A stretch of DNA of 57,322 nt from Actinophytocola xanthii (GCF_001921205.1 NZ_MSIE01000068.1:1-57322), one strand, 5' to 3'; shown: positions 24,696 through 33,022, counted from the stretch's first letter. Made by a program: numbers and translations. Notes: generated by a model from the sequence alone, not told the origin.

Positions 24696-26254
24696 GCGCG
24701 ATGGGGCATCCGCTCACGGTCCTCATCCTGGAGGACAACCCCGACGACGCCGAGTTGCTGGCGATCGAGCTGACCGCGGCAGGGTTCGCCCCGGAGTGCA
24801 CCCGGGTCGAGGACGAGGCCGCCTTCCGGGCGGCGCTGCGGCAGGCACCGGACGTGCTGATCGCCGACTACCACCTGCCGCAGTTCGACGCGCTCACCGC
24901 GCTCAAGGTCGCTGTCGAGGTCGCGCCCGATGTCCCGGTCATCGTGGTCAGCGGGGTCATGGACGAGGAGACCTGTGTCCGGTCCCTGCGCCACGGAGCG
25001 GTCGACTACCTGTTGAAGGACCGGTTGACCCGGCTCGGCCCGGCCGTGCGCCACGCCCTGGAGACCAAGGAGCGGGAAGCCGCCCGCCTCCGGGCCGAGC
25101 AGGACGCCCGCGACGCCGGCACGATCCTGCAGTCCCTCGTCGACGGCGCGCCCACACCGATCTACCTCGCCGACGACCTGGGCCGGTTCGTCCTGGTGAA
25201 CCGCGCCTTCGAGACGGCGTTCGGCAGCAGCCGTGACCACCTCGTCGGCCGTACCGCGCTCGACACGATCGAGGTCGAGACAGCGCGCGGCATCGCCGGA
25301 CGGGACCGGCGCTGCCTCACCGACCGGACCGTCCAGGAGGCCGAGGAGGTCCTGCCGGGCACGGCGGGTCCGCGGACCTACGTCTCGATCAGGTACCCGA
25401 TGTCGATCCAGGGCGGCAGCCCGGCCGTCGCGGCGGTCTACACCGACATCAGCCGCCAGAAGGAGACCGAGACCGAGCTCCGGGCGGCCAAGGCGGACCT
25501 GCGCGCACAGGCCGACGCCCTAGCCGAGGCCAACGCCGAGCTGCAGAAGCTCGACGCGATGCGGAACCGGTTCATCGCCACCGTGTCCCACGAGCTGCGC
25601 ACCCCGCTGACCAGCATCCTCAGCCTCACCCAGGTCCTCGGCGACGACGACCTCGTTCCCGGTGGCCGGGAGATCGTGGCGACCATCGAGCGCAACGGGC
25701 AGCGTCTGCTCGACCTGATCGAGACGCTGCTGGCGTTCGCGAAGATCGAGGGCGACGCGATCAGGCTCAACCTCACCGAGGTCGACCCCGCCGAGCTGGT
25801 CCGCACCTGCCGCGCGGCGATCGAGCCCGCCGCCTCCGCCGCCGACGTCACGCTGGCCGAACACCTGCCCGAGCGCCTGCCCCCGCTTCGCGCCGACCGC
25901 CAGCAGCTGGAACGTGTCCTGCTGAACCTGCTCGGCAACGCCGTCAAGTTCTCCCCCGGCGGCGGCACCACCACGATCACCGCCGACGTGCTGGAGGACG
26001 GCGGCGCCGTCTCCATCGCCGTGCGCGACACCGGGATCGGCATCCCGGCCGACGAGGTGAAGCACATCTTCACCCGGTTCTTCCGCTCGTCCAACGCCGA
26101 GGAGCAGGCGATCGGCGGCACCGGGCTCGGCCTGGCGATCTCGAAGGCCATCGTGGAGAACCACGACGGCCGCATCGACATCGACTCCCGTCCCCACGCC
26201 GGCACCACGGTCACCGTCACCCTGCCCACGGCCGGCCCGCGGGCCTGCCGCTGA
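24692..26254 (+). CDS. REC-PAS-histidine kinase hybrid
   Basis: A 520-residue protein that begins with a receiver domain (residues about 10-130: ILEDNPDDAELLAIEL, phosphoacceptor in VLIADYHLPQFDAL, VVSGVMDEE, DYLLKDRLTRL). A PAS domain follows (about 150-265), then a coiled coil, HisKA with FIATVSHELRTPLTSIL and HATPase with NLLGNAVKFSPGGG, RDTGIGIPADE and GTGLGLAISKAIV. Unlike the divergent kinase it has a standard PhoR-type core. An N-terminal REC controlling a kinase suggests that phosphorylation of this domain tunes the kinase. The GTG at 24692 overlaps the previous stop; ATG 24701 is an alternative. Confidence 0.9.
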   Translation: MSAMGHPLTVLILEDNPDDAELLAIELTAAGFAPECTRVEDEAAFRAALRQAPDVLIADYHLPQFDALTALKVAVEVAPDVPVIVVSGVMDEETCVRSLRHGAVDYLLKDRLTRLGPAVRHALETKEREAARLRAEQDARDAGTILQSLVDGAPTPIYLADDLGRFVLVNRAFETAFGSSRDHLVGRTALDTIEVETARGIAGRDRRCLTDRTVQEAEEVLPGTAGPRTYVSIRYPMSIQGGSPAVAAVYTDISRQKETETELRAAKADLRAQADALAEANAELQKLDAMRNRFIATVSHELRTPLTSILSLTQVLGDDDLVPGGREIVATIERNGQRLLDLIETLLAFAKIEGDAIRLNLTEVDPAELVRTCRAAIEPAASAADVTLAEHLPERLPPLRADRQQLERVLLNLLGNAVKFSPGGGTTTITADVLEDGGAVSIAVRDTGIGIPADEVKHIFTRFFRSSNAEEQAIGGTGLGLAISKAIVENHDGRIDIDSRPHAGTTVTVTLPTAGPRACR

Positions 26255-26270
26255 CCCGAGCGATCCGCTC

Positions 26271-26288
26271 ATCAACCGATCGGTTGAT
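26271..26288. promoter_or_regulatory. Perfect TetR-type operator palindrome
   Basis: ATCAACCGATCGGTTGAT is an 18-base perfect palindrome 80 bp before the ABC efflux ATPase gene. The core AACCGATCGGTT is the kind of site bound by many TetR/AcrR repressors of multidrug exporters. No TetR gene is present within the window, so the regulator would act in trans. Confidence 0.6.
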
Positions 26289-26368
26289 GGACGGGTCCCC
26301 CGCGGTCGGCGCAAGCGCTGGCCGCGCAGTCGATCCGGGTGAGGGGCCTCGCGCGGCAGGCTTCTCGT

Positions 26369-27277
26369 ATGGCAATCATCGAGGTGGACGGCCTCGTCAA
26401 GCGCTACGGCGACCACACCGCTGTGGACGGTGTCAGCTTCGCCGTCGAGCAGGGCGAGATCTTCGGCATCCTGGGCCCCAACGGGGCCGGCAAGACGACG
26501 ACGGTCGAGTGCGTGGAGGGGTTGCGCACGCGGGACGGCGGTGCGATCCGGGTCTGTGGGATCGACCCGCGGGAGGACAGTGCTGAGCTGCGCGAGCTGC
26601 TCGGCGCACAGCTCCAGGAGAGCGAGCTGCCCGAGAAGCTCAAGGTCGGCGAGGCGATGGAGCTCTACAGCTCCTTCTACCGGGAACCGGCGGACTGGCG
26701 GGAGCTGCTCGCCACCCTGAACCTCACCGACAAGATCGGCGCGCAGTTCCGGCGGCTTTCCGGCGGGCAGAAGCAACGCCTCTCGATCGCGCTCGCGTTG
26801 GTCGGGAACCCCCGGGTGGCCGTGCTCGACGAGCTCACCACCGGGCTGGACCCGCAGGCCCGCCGCGACACGTGGAGCCTCATCGAGACGATCCGCGACC
26901 GCGGCGTCACGATCCTGCTGGTCACGCACTTCATGGAGGAGGCGGAACGGCTCTGCGACCGGATCGCCGTGATCGACTCCGGCCGGCTCGTCGCGCTCGA
27001 CTCCCCGGCCGGGCTGGTCGCGAAGGTCGACGACCGGCAGCGGCTCCGCTTCCGGCCCTCCGCGCCGCTGGACCACGCCCTGCTGACCGCGCTGCCCGAG
27101 GTCACCTCGGTGGAACGGGCCGGCAGCCAGCTCGTCGTGACCGGCACCGGCAACCTGCTGCACGCCGTGACCACCGTGCTCGCCCGCAACCAGGTCATCG
27201 CGGCCGACCTGCGCGTGGACCAGACCTCGCTCGACGACGCGTTCGTCGCGCTCACCGGCCGTTCCATCGACTCCTGA
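26369..27277 (+). CDS. ABC exporter ATP-binding protein (DrrA-like)
   Basis: A 302-residue ATPase of the drug-resistance exporter type. Walker A GPNGAGKTTT (residues about 36-45), signature LSGGQKQRLSIALAL, Walker B VAVLDELTTGLD, and switch His in LLVTHFMEEAE. The Walker B glutamate is followed by LTTGLD, a normal DrrA variation. The C-terminal 80 residues (DSPAGLVAKVDDRQRLRF onwards) form the accessory domain of this class. It should energise efflux of a hydrophobic compound through the next gene's product. The start at 26369 (MAIIEVDGLVKRYGD) is standard. The operator palindrome upstream suggests repression until an inducer is present. Confidence 0.92.
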   Translation: MAIIEVDGLVKRYGDHTAVDGVSFAVEQGEIFGILGPNGAGKTTTVECVEGLRTRDGGAIRVCGIDPREDSAELRELLGAQLQESELPEKLKVGEAMELYSSFYREPADWRELLATLNLTDKIGAQFRRLSGGQKQRLSIALALVGNPRVAVLDELTTGLDPQARRDTWSLIETIRDRGVTILLVTHFMEEAERLCDRIAVIDSGRLVALDSPAGLVAKVDDRQRLRFRPSAPLDHALLTALPEVTSVERAGSQLVVTGTGNLLHAVTTVLARNQVIAADLRVDQTSLDDAFVALTGRSIDS

Positions 27278-27287
27278 GGAGACCACC

Positions 27288-28028
27288 ATGTCCGCCCTGT
27301 CCCGGCTCACCGCCACCGAGACCAGACTGTTCTTCCGCGAGCCGGTTGGCGTGTTCTTCGTGCTCGCGTTCCCCCCGCTCCTGCTCGTCATCCTCGGCGC
27401 GATCCCCGCGATGCGCGAACCCGACACGGACCTCGGCGGGACGCGGCCGATCACCCTGTACGTGCCGATCATCATCGTGATGGGGCTCGCCCTGTTCGCC
27501 CTCAACGTCCTGTCCCAGATGTTCGCGACCTACCGGGAGAAGGGCGTCCTGCGGCGCATGCGGACCACCCCGGTCAAGCCCCAGGCCATGCTCGGTGCCC
27601 AGCTGCTGATGTCCACGATCCTGTCGATCGCGACGATGCTGGCCGTGCTGCTCATCGGCTGGTTGGCGTTCGACGTGGGCCTGCCCCGGCAGCTGCCGGC
27701 CTACCTGGTGGGCTACGTGCTGGCGGCGCTGGCGATGTTCGCGCTCGGGCTGCTCGTCGCCTCGGTCGCCCCCAACGGCAGGGCCGCCGGCGGGATCGGG
27801 ATGCTGCTGTTCTTCCCGGTCATGTTCTTCGCCGGGCTCTGGGTGCCGCGCGACGCGATGAACGACGTCCTGCGGACGATCAGCGACTTCACCCCGCTCG
27901 GCGCCGGCGTGCAGTCACTGCAGGACGCCACGGCCGGTCACTGGCCACAGCTGCTGCACGTCGCCGTCATGCTGGGGTGGACGGTCGCCGCCGGCGGGCT
28001 GGCGGCCCGCTACTTCCGCTGGGAGTAG
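27288..28028 (+). CDS. ABC-2 type exporter permease
   Basis: A 246-residue inner-membrane permease with six helices. It shows the ABC-2 pattern: an N-terminal cytoplasmic RLTATETRLFFREPVGVFF amphipathic segment, a first helix, then LNVLSQMFATYREKGVLRRMRTTPVKP, the hallmark cytoplasmic loop, and a C-terminal GMLLFFPVMFFAGLWVPRDAM before the last helix. It lies ten bases after the ATPase gene and forms the transport pore with it. Substrate is unknown. Confidence 0.92.
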   Translation: MSALSRLTATETRLFFREPVGVFFVLAFPPLLLVILGAIPAMREPDTDLGGTRPITLYVPIIIVMGLALFALNVLSQMFATYREKGVLRRMRTTPVKPQAMLGAQLLMSTILSIATMLAVLLIGWLAFDVGLPRQLPAYLVGYVLAALAMFALGLLVASVAPNGRAAGGIGMLLFFPVMFFAGLWVPRDAMNDVLRTISDFTPLGAGVQSLQDATAGHWPQLLHVAVMLGWTVAAGGLAARYFRWE

Positions 28029-28057
28029 AGCGTGAGGCACCTTCCGGAGGCGGACAC

Positions 28058-29338
28058 GTGAGCATCGAGGCCGAGCTGCGGGCCGAGTTCGACCGCTGGG
28101 AGCGCAAGGAGGACACGGCGTTCAAGGTCGTGCCCTACGTCCTGCTGGCGGTCAGCCTCACCATCACGCTGCTGCAGCCGCTCTGGGACGCACCGGTGCA
28201 GCTCACGGCGGTGCTCGGGCTGAGTGCCGCGGCGGCGCTCTGGATGCTCTGGTTCCACACCCTCCGCTGGGGACGGAACAGGAACCGCGCGCTGCTGGTG
28301 GTGTACTACGTCGTGCTGCTCGCGCTGACCGCGGGGTTGGTGGCGATAGCGCCCTGGTACGGCTTCTTCGCCTGGATCGGCTACCCGCAGGCGATCCAGT
28401 ATCTGAAGGGCCGCTGGAGCTACGCCGGCGCCGCCGGCACGGCGATGATCTCGGCGATGGCGTTCCTCGGCGGGGCGGCCAACATCCACGAGAACCGCCT
28501 GTGGGGGGCCTGGGTCGCCGTCGGCCTGGTCTCCACGCTGTTGGCCGTGGTGCTCTTCTACTTCACCGAGTTGGCCGACCACCGCAACGCCAGGCAGAAG
28601 CAGGCGCTCGCCCAGCTGCACGAGGCCAACCTCAAGCTGGAGGCGGCACTGGAGGAGAACGCCGGCCTGCACGCCCAGCTGCTGGTCCAGGCCCGTGAGG
28701 CGGGGGTGGTGGACGAGCGGCAGCGGATGGCCCGCGAGATCCACGACACCCTCGCCCAGGGCCTGGCCGGAATCCTCACCCAGCTCCAGGCCGCCGAGCG
28801 GGTCCTCGACGAGCGGCCGGCCCTGCGGCGACACCTGGGCAACGCGATGGGCCTAGCCCGGGAGAGCCTCACCGAGGCACGGCGGACGGTCCACGCGGTG
28901 GAGCCGGCGGTGCTCGCCGAGGCCCGGCTCCCCGACGCCATCGCGGACGTGGCCAGGCGCTGGGCGGAGGTGAACGACATCCCCGCGGCCCTGACCACGA
29001 CCGGCGACGCGCGACCCATGCACGCCGAGGTCGAGGTGGCGTTGCTGCGGACCGCGCAGGAGGCACTCGCCAACGTGGCCAAGCACGCGCGGGCCAGCCG
29101 GGTCGGCCTGACCCTGTCCTACATGGAGGACCTGGTCACCCTCGACGTCCGGGACGACGGGACGGGCTTCGACCCGAACGCCAAGCGGGTCAACGGATCC
29201 GGGACCGGGGGGTTCGGGCTCGCCGGCATGCGGCAGCGCGTGCAGCGCCTGGCCGGGCGGTTGGAGATCGAGTCGGAGCCGGGCGCCGGCACGGCGATCT
29301 CGGCGACGCTGCCGGCCATCCCCGCCGGCGGCGACTGA
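28058..29338 (+). CDS. NarL/DesK-type membrane sensor histidine kinase
   Basis: A 426-residue kinase. Five to six transmembrane helices occupy residues 22-180 with very short loops, so it probably senses within or near the membrane. A coiled coil follows, then the HisKA_3 H-box MAREIHDTLAQGLAGILTQLQ and a HATPase domain with RTAQEALANVAKHARA, VRDDGTGFDPN and GGFGLAGMRQRV. GGAGG precedes GTG 28058 by seven bases. It directly follows the exporter genes, the usual arrangement where such a kinase and a LuxR-type regulator control an exporter. The expected regulator gene is missing: the next gene is on the other strand. The kinase must use a remote partner. Confidence 0.9.
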   Translation: MSIEAELRAEFDRWERKEDTAFKVVPYVLLAVSLTITLLQPLWDAPVQLTAVLGLSAAAALWMLWFHTLRWGRNRNRALLVVYYVVLLALTAGLVAIAPWYGFFAWIGYPQAIQYLKGRWSYAGAAGTAMISAMAFLGGAANIHENRLWGAWVAVGLVSTLLAVVLFYFTELADHRNARQKQALAQLHEANLKLEAALEENAGLHAQLLVQAREAGVVDERQRMAREIHDTLAQGLAGILTQLQAAERVLDERPALRRHLGNAMGLARESLTEARRTVHAVEPAVLAEARLPDAIADVARRWAEVNDIPAALTTTGDARPMHAEVEVALLRTAQEALANVAKHARASRVGLTLSYMEDLVTLDVRDDGTGFDPNAKRVNGSGTGGFGLAGMRQRVQRLAGRLEIESEPGAGTAISATLPAIPAGGD

Positions 29339-29350
29339 CTCCCTGCTGGC

Positions 29351-30043
29351 TCAGCCGGGCGAGGCGTCCGGTTGGTCGTGCCATCTCCACCAGACGTAGG
29401 GCGGCGTCTGGGGGTAGCCCGGAGGCGAGTCCTCCCACTCCTCCTGTCGCCCGAGAGCGGTCAGATCCAGGTAGCTCCAGGTGGTGCCCAGCGCCTCGTC
29501 ACCCCGGTTGTTGACGAAGTAGGTGCGGAACACCCGGCCCTCGTGCTGGATGAACGCGTTCGTACCGTGCCACTCGTCCACGTCGAAGTCGGCGTCGAAC
29601 CGGTCGGTCAGCGTGTACCAGGGCATCGACCAGCCCATCCGCGTCGCGACCCGCCTGATGTCGGCCTGCGGGGCGCGCGAGACGAAGACGAGGGTGGTGT
29701 CCCGGGCGTTGAGGTGGGCGAGGTGGGCGACCTGGTCGGCGACCATCGAGCAGCCCTTGCAGGCGTGGTCCGGCCAGCCCGACACCCCGGGCTCCAGGAA
29801 GGCGCGGTAGACGATCAGCTGCCGGCGGTTCTCGAACAGGTCGAGCAGGCCGACTCTCCCGTTAGGACCGTCGAACGCGTACTCCTTCTCCACCGCGAGC
29901 CAGGGCATCCTGCGGCGCTCCGCGGCCAGGGCGTCGCGGGCGCGGGTCAGCTCCTTCTCCCGAACCAGGAGACGCTGGTGTGCGGCCGTCCACTCCTGCC
30001 GCGAGACGATCGGGGGTGTCCTCATCGGAGCTTGCTCATCCAT
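29351..30043 (-). CDS. DUF899 family thioredoxin-like protein
   Basis: A 230-residue protein of the DUF899 family, a thioredoxin-like fold. The active-site-like CKGC is in WPDHACKGCSMVADQVAHL, followed by TTLVFVSRAPQADI and RMGWSMPWYT, all conserved. The C-terminal region (TWSYLDLTALGRQEEWEDSP) is typical. DUF899 proteins occur with ArsR/SRPBCC pairs as here, but their reaction is unproven. ATG 30043 overlaps the ArsR gene's stop by eight bases; ATG 30025 is an alternative. It is the third gene of the operon. Confidence 0.85.
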   Translation of the reverse strand: MDEQAPMRTPPIVSRQEWTAAHQRLLVREKELTRARDALAAERRRMPWLAVEKEYAFDGPNGRVGLLDLFENRRQLIVYRAFLEPGVSGWPDHACKGCSMVADQVAHLAHLNARDTTLVFVSRAPQADIRRVATRMGWSMPWYTLTDRFDADFDVDEWHGTNAFIQHEGRVFRTYFVNNRGDEALGTTWSYLDLTALGRQEEWEDSPPGYPQTPPYVWWRWHDQPDASPG

Positions 30044-30401
30044 CCTGGTTCTCCTCCGGGAAGTGGGTTACCGCGCGGTCGAGGTGGTCGCGCAACGCGT
30101 CGAGCGGGCCGTCCCAGTCACGGGCCAGGGCGGCCAGAAACTGCTGGGCCACCCGCATCGGGGCGGAGCGCAGCCGGTACCGCACCCGGCGCCGCTCCCC
30201 CGGCTCGGCCCTGACCAGGCCCGCCTCGGCGAGCAGGGCCAAGTGCTTGGCGATCGCCTGACGGGTGATCGGCAGCCGGCCGGCCAGGTCGGTGGCCGTC
30301 GCGGGGCCACCGGAGGCCAACGCCGCGAGGATCGACCGCCGGGTCGGGTCGGCCAGCGCGACGAAGACCTGCTCGGCGACCGCCTCGACGTCAGGCCGCA
30401 T
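30036..30401 (-). CDS. ArsR-family regulator
   Basis: A 121-residue winged-helix regulator. FVALADPTRRSILAALASGG is the classical ArsR opening; LPITRQAIAKHLALLAEAGLV is the recognition helix and RRRVRYRL the wing. There is no CxC metal site, so it is not a metal sensor of the ArsR/SmtB type. It belongs to the subgroup paired with SRPBCC (AHSA1-like) proteins and overlaps that gene by 11 bases. It probably represses the operon through the inverted repeat upstream of the SRPBCC gene. Confidence 0.9.
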   Translation of the reverse strand: MRPDVEAVAEQVFVALADPTRRSILAALASGGPATATDLAGRLPITRQAIAKHLALLAEAGLVRAEPGERRRVRYRLRSAPMRVAQQFLAALARDWDGPLDALRDHLDRAVTHFPEENQDG

Positions 30402-30822
30402 CGAGGTAGGCGACCAGCTCGCCCAGCTCGCTCGCCCATCCCTGTGTGTTGCCGCCGAACGCCTTGTCGTGGGCGTCGTCGGGCAGCTGGGCGAAGCCGC
30501 TCTCGACCACGGTCAGCCGGGTGCCCCCGACGTCCGGCTCGAGCGTGAACTCGACGTAGGTGCGCCGCGGGTCCTCCTCGGGCAGGCCGTAGATGTGCCA
30601 GGTGAAGCCGAAGATCCGCGGCTCCTCCACCCGCTCGACCCGCATGCTCGCACTCGCCCCGTCCGTCCACGTCATCCGCGCGGACCCGCCCGGGCGCAGG
30701 TCGATCGTCGCCTCGTTGCCGAACCAGCCGCCGAGCCCTTCGGCCGTGGTGAGCGCCGCCCACACCGCCGCCGGCGGGTGCGCGAGCTCGACGACGCGCT
30801 CGATGCGATCGGGGAACGCCAT
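30391..30822 (-). CDS. SRPBCC (AHSA1-like) domain protein
   Basis: A 143-residue helix-grip protein. IERVVELAHPPAAVWAALTTAEGLGGWFG is the conserved first strand and helix, followed by GGSARMTWTD, FGFTWHI and GGTRLTVVESGF, with a C-terminal helix. The fold holds a hydrophobic ligand in a cavity. Pairing with ArsR regulators is very common and suggests ligand-responsive control or detoxification. ATG 30822 has GGAGG immediately upstream; it is the first gene of the three-gene operon. Confidence 0.9.
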   Translation of the reverse strand: MAFPDRIERVVELAHPPAAVWAALTTAEGLGGWFGNEATIDLRPGGSARMTWTDGASASMRVERVEEPRIFGFTWHIYGLPEEDPRRTYVEFTLEPDVGGTRLTVVESGFAQLPDDAHDKAFGGNTQGWASELGELVAYLDAA

Positions 30823-30865
30823 GAGAACCTCCAGTAAGTAGCAACTCAACGATTGCGACACTATG

Positions 30866-30881
30866 GCAACCGCCCGGTTGC
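30866..30881. promoter_or_regulatory. Candidate ArsR operator
   Basis: GCAACCGCCCGGTTGC, a seven-base perfect inverted repeat with two central bases, lies 44 bp before the SRPBCC start. GCAAC and a related ATTGC half-site recur within 20 bp. Its position in a divergent promoter region fits autoregulation by the operon's ArsR protein. Confidence 0.5.
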
Positions 30882-30921
30882 GTCAAGCCCGGTTCCGGAA
30901 CGGCTGCCGTAGGTTGTCGCC

Positions 30922-31473
30922 GTGGACCGCGACGCGATCGTGCTGCCGGGTGGGCGCTACGGAGCCCACGCACCGCTGCTCAGCTACGCCGCCGATGCCG
31001 CCGAGGCACGCGGGGCGCGCATCCGGTACGTGCACTGGGATCCGCCCTACGACCCGGAGCGCGTACCGCCGGAGTCGACCGAGTCCTGGGTGGTGAACCA
31101 GGTTCCCGCGGTGCCCGGGCGGCCGCTGCTGGTCGGCAAGTCGCTCGGCACCCACGCCGCCGGCCTCGCCGCCGACCGGAGCCTGCCGGCGGTGTGGCTG
31201 ACCCCGCTGCTGACCGTCGACCCGGTCCTCGAGGGCCTGCGCCGCGCGAGCGCACCGGTGCTGCTGGTCGGCGGGACCGCGGACCGGTTCTGGGACGGAC
31301 GGCTCGCCCGGGAGCTGTCCCCGCACGTGCTGGAGGTCGACGGGGCCGACCACGGCATGTACGTCCCCGGCCGGCTCGCCGCCTCCGCCGCGGTGCTCGG
31401 CCGGGTGGCGACGGCGGTCGAGGACTTCCTCGACGAGGTGGTCTGGCCTGGTACTGCGACGGCACTTGCCTGA
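30922..31473 (+). CDS. Small alpha/beta hydrolase
   Basis: A 183-residue protein with a compact alpha/beta hydrolase fold and no lid. The nucleophile elbow is GKSLGT, the acid is in LLVGGTADRFWD and the catalytic His is in VDGADHGMYVP. The opening AIVLPGGRYGAHAPLLSYAAD is a first-strand motif of this subgroup. Substrate is unknown. GTG 30922 starts the homology. It is divergent from the SRPBCC operon across a 99-bp region holding the candidate operator, so it may be co-regulated. Confidence 0.8.
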   Translation: MDRDAIVLPGGRYGAHAPLLSYAADAAEARGARIRYVHWDPPYDPERVPPESTESWVVNQVPAVPGRPLLVGKSLGTHAAGLAADRSLPAVWLTPLLTVDPVLEGLRRASAPVLLVGGTADRFWDGRLARELSPHVLEVDGADHGMYVPGRLAASAAVLGRVATAVEDFLDEVVWPGTATALA

Positions 31474-31636
31474 GGCGCGTAGTGGATCATGACGAGTGAA
31501 GTGACTGATCTCCTGCCTCGCGAGCCGTGGCCAGCGCAAGGCCCCTGCGTAGCCGCCGGGGCCCCGACACCGTGCTCCCCTGTCCGAATTCTGGCGTATC
31601 CGGTCTGGTTCGCGATCACCTGAGCAGCAGTTGAGG

Positions 31637-32182
31637 TCAGGCGCAGCCCGTGTTGGCACAGTAGACTCGAACGCCGACCCGGTAGGCGCCGCGGTTGTCG
31701 CCGAAGGCATCCCAGATGTCGTTGATGCCGACCAGGAACATCCGCGGGCCGGCGCCGCCGTTGGGGATGACGAAGCAGGTGTTGTGCCGCACCAGGGTGG
31801 CAGTCGGGTTCCACCAAGCGGCGACGGAGTATTGGGACGCTCCGGGGTAGTTCCACGCCGTGTCGCCTGGGTCGACGAGGTGTCCGTTGCCGTCAGGGCC
31901 CCATTCCCCTGCCGAGCCGAGGAAGCCGCCGTAGTGGACGCTGCCGGTGGCTACGATGCGTACGACATTCCCTGGTCTCATCGTGCTGATTTCCGCAGGG
32001 AACCAGTTGGGGTTCGTTCCCTGCAACTCGAAGCTCATGCTGTTCTCGAACCACTGGTCGTTCCGGCATCGACCGAGCGCTTCGGCGGTGTCCGCACTCG
32101 CCGCGGGGGCGGGCACGGCGATCGGGACGGTTAGCATCGCAACCACTACAGCCACCCGTCTCAGGATTTGGGCGAAATTCAT
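31637..32182 (-). CDS. Secreted LecA (PA-IL)-like lectin-domain protein
   Basis: A 181-residue exported protein. A Sec signal peptide (MNFAQILRRVAVVVAMLTVP then cleavage near ASADT, about residue 30) precedes a beta-rich domain. It shows the LecA plan: RPGNVVRIVATGSVHYGG, a KWGP-like EWGPDGNG segment, a late VGINDIWDAFGDNRGAYRVGV. In Pseudomonas LecA the corresponding region (YNDVPGTYGNNSGSFSV) binds calcium and galactose; here IND, DN and the HYGG tyrosine fall at equivalent places. Two cysteine pairs are present. A good GGGAGACAGAG site precedes ATG 32182. I infer a calcium-dependent sugar-binding role outside the cell; sugar specificity is not readable. Confidence 0.7.
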   Translation of the reverse strand: MNFAQILRRVAVVVAMLTVPIAVPAPAASADTAEALGRCRNDQWFENSMSFELQGTNPNWFPAEISTMRPGNVVRIVATGSVHYGGFLGSAGEWGPDGNGHLVDPGDTAWNYPGASQYSVAAWWNPTATLVRHNTCFVIPNGGAGPRMFLVGINDIWDAFGDNRGAYRVGVRVYCANTGCA

Positions 32183-32276
32183 TCTCTGTCTCCCTGTCGC
32201 GAAATCTGGCTCGGTTCTCGTACGGTGGACTTCTCTTTGCCGTAACCAGCCACCCTGGTTCCTAACAGCAAAGTGG

Positions 32277-32302
32277 GTTGTCCAGCAACGCTGCTGGACA
32301 AC
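32277..32302. terminator. Perfect 11-bp hairpin
   Basis: GTTGTCCAGCA and TGCTGGACAAC pair perfectly around the loop ACGC. It lies between the divergent lectin gene and the NACHT remnant. No gene ends into it from either strand, so it may be the end of a lost gene, a mobile-element terminus or a regulatory stem. Confidence 0.4.
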
Positions 32303-32362
32303 CGCGGACAACAGGCCAGGGGAACGCCGACGCGGGATAATGGGCTCAACTACCCGTCGCAG

Positions 32363-33022
32363 TTGCAGGTGTCCTGGCGCACGGCCGGTAGGCCGCACTC
32401 GGCGGATTCCTCGCTGAAGGCGGTGTTTGAGCAACCACCCGTCCGACGTCTCGTGATACTCGGCCCACCAGGAGCGGGGAAAACCGTGCTGGCAGTGCGG
32501 CTGATCCAGCAGTTGTTGAGACAGCGCGAGCCGGGCGGGCGGGTACCCCTCGCGCTGACCAGTCGACCGACCGAGTACACACACATTCGCATGGCCTCTT
32601 CGGCGCACGACATCGAGACGCTCGCCGAGGCCACGGTCATCCACCTCGCTCCGCTGGAGCAAGAGGTCGTCGAGAAGTACCTGCGGGACGCAACTCCCGA
32701 GCACGATCGGGAGAAATGGACGCCTGTTCTCATGCGGCTACGCGAGGACCCGACCGGGCCGCTCGCGCAGGCGCTGTCCAGACCGCCGACCACAGCACTG
32801 GCCCGGGCCGCGTACGCGGAAACGGCCGCCGACCCCGCCGTACTGCTGGACCGACCTCTCAAGACGCGGGCACAGATCGAGGAGCACCTGCTCGACGGTT
32901 TCATCCCCGCTCGTTATCCCAGCCCCGCCAGCCTGACAGCGACCGTGGGCCCGTGGCGGGCTCAGCAGGCCGAGGCATGGCTGAGGTTCCTCGCCATGCA
33001 TCTCAGGAACGTGAGAACCCCG
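32363..33022 (+). pseudogene. NACHT-type ATPase remnant with internal deletion
   Basis: The frame shows clear NACHT/STAND homology: RRLVILGPPGAGKTVLAVRL (Walker A), then after only about 20 residues VPLALTSRPTEYTHI, which normally lies 90-130 residues further on after Walker B. The intervening Walker B and sensor region is deleted in frame at about 32543. Downstream, HLAPLEQEVVEKYLRDAT, LIEEHLLDGFIPARYPS-like and AEAWLRFLAMHL match the helical part of actinobacterial NACHT proteins. Homology stops at about 33022, and the remaining ORF is unrelated. No convincing start codon precedes it. It cannot hydrolyse ATP as it stands and marks this area as a graveyard of conflict-type ATPases. Confidence 0.8.
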
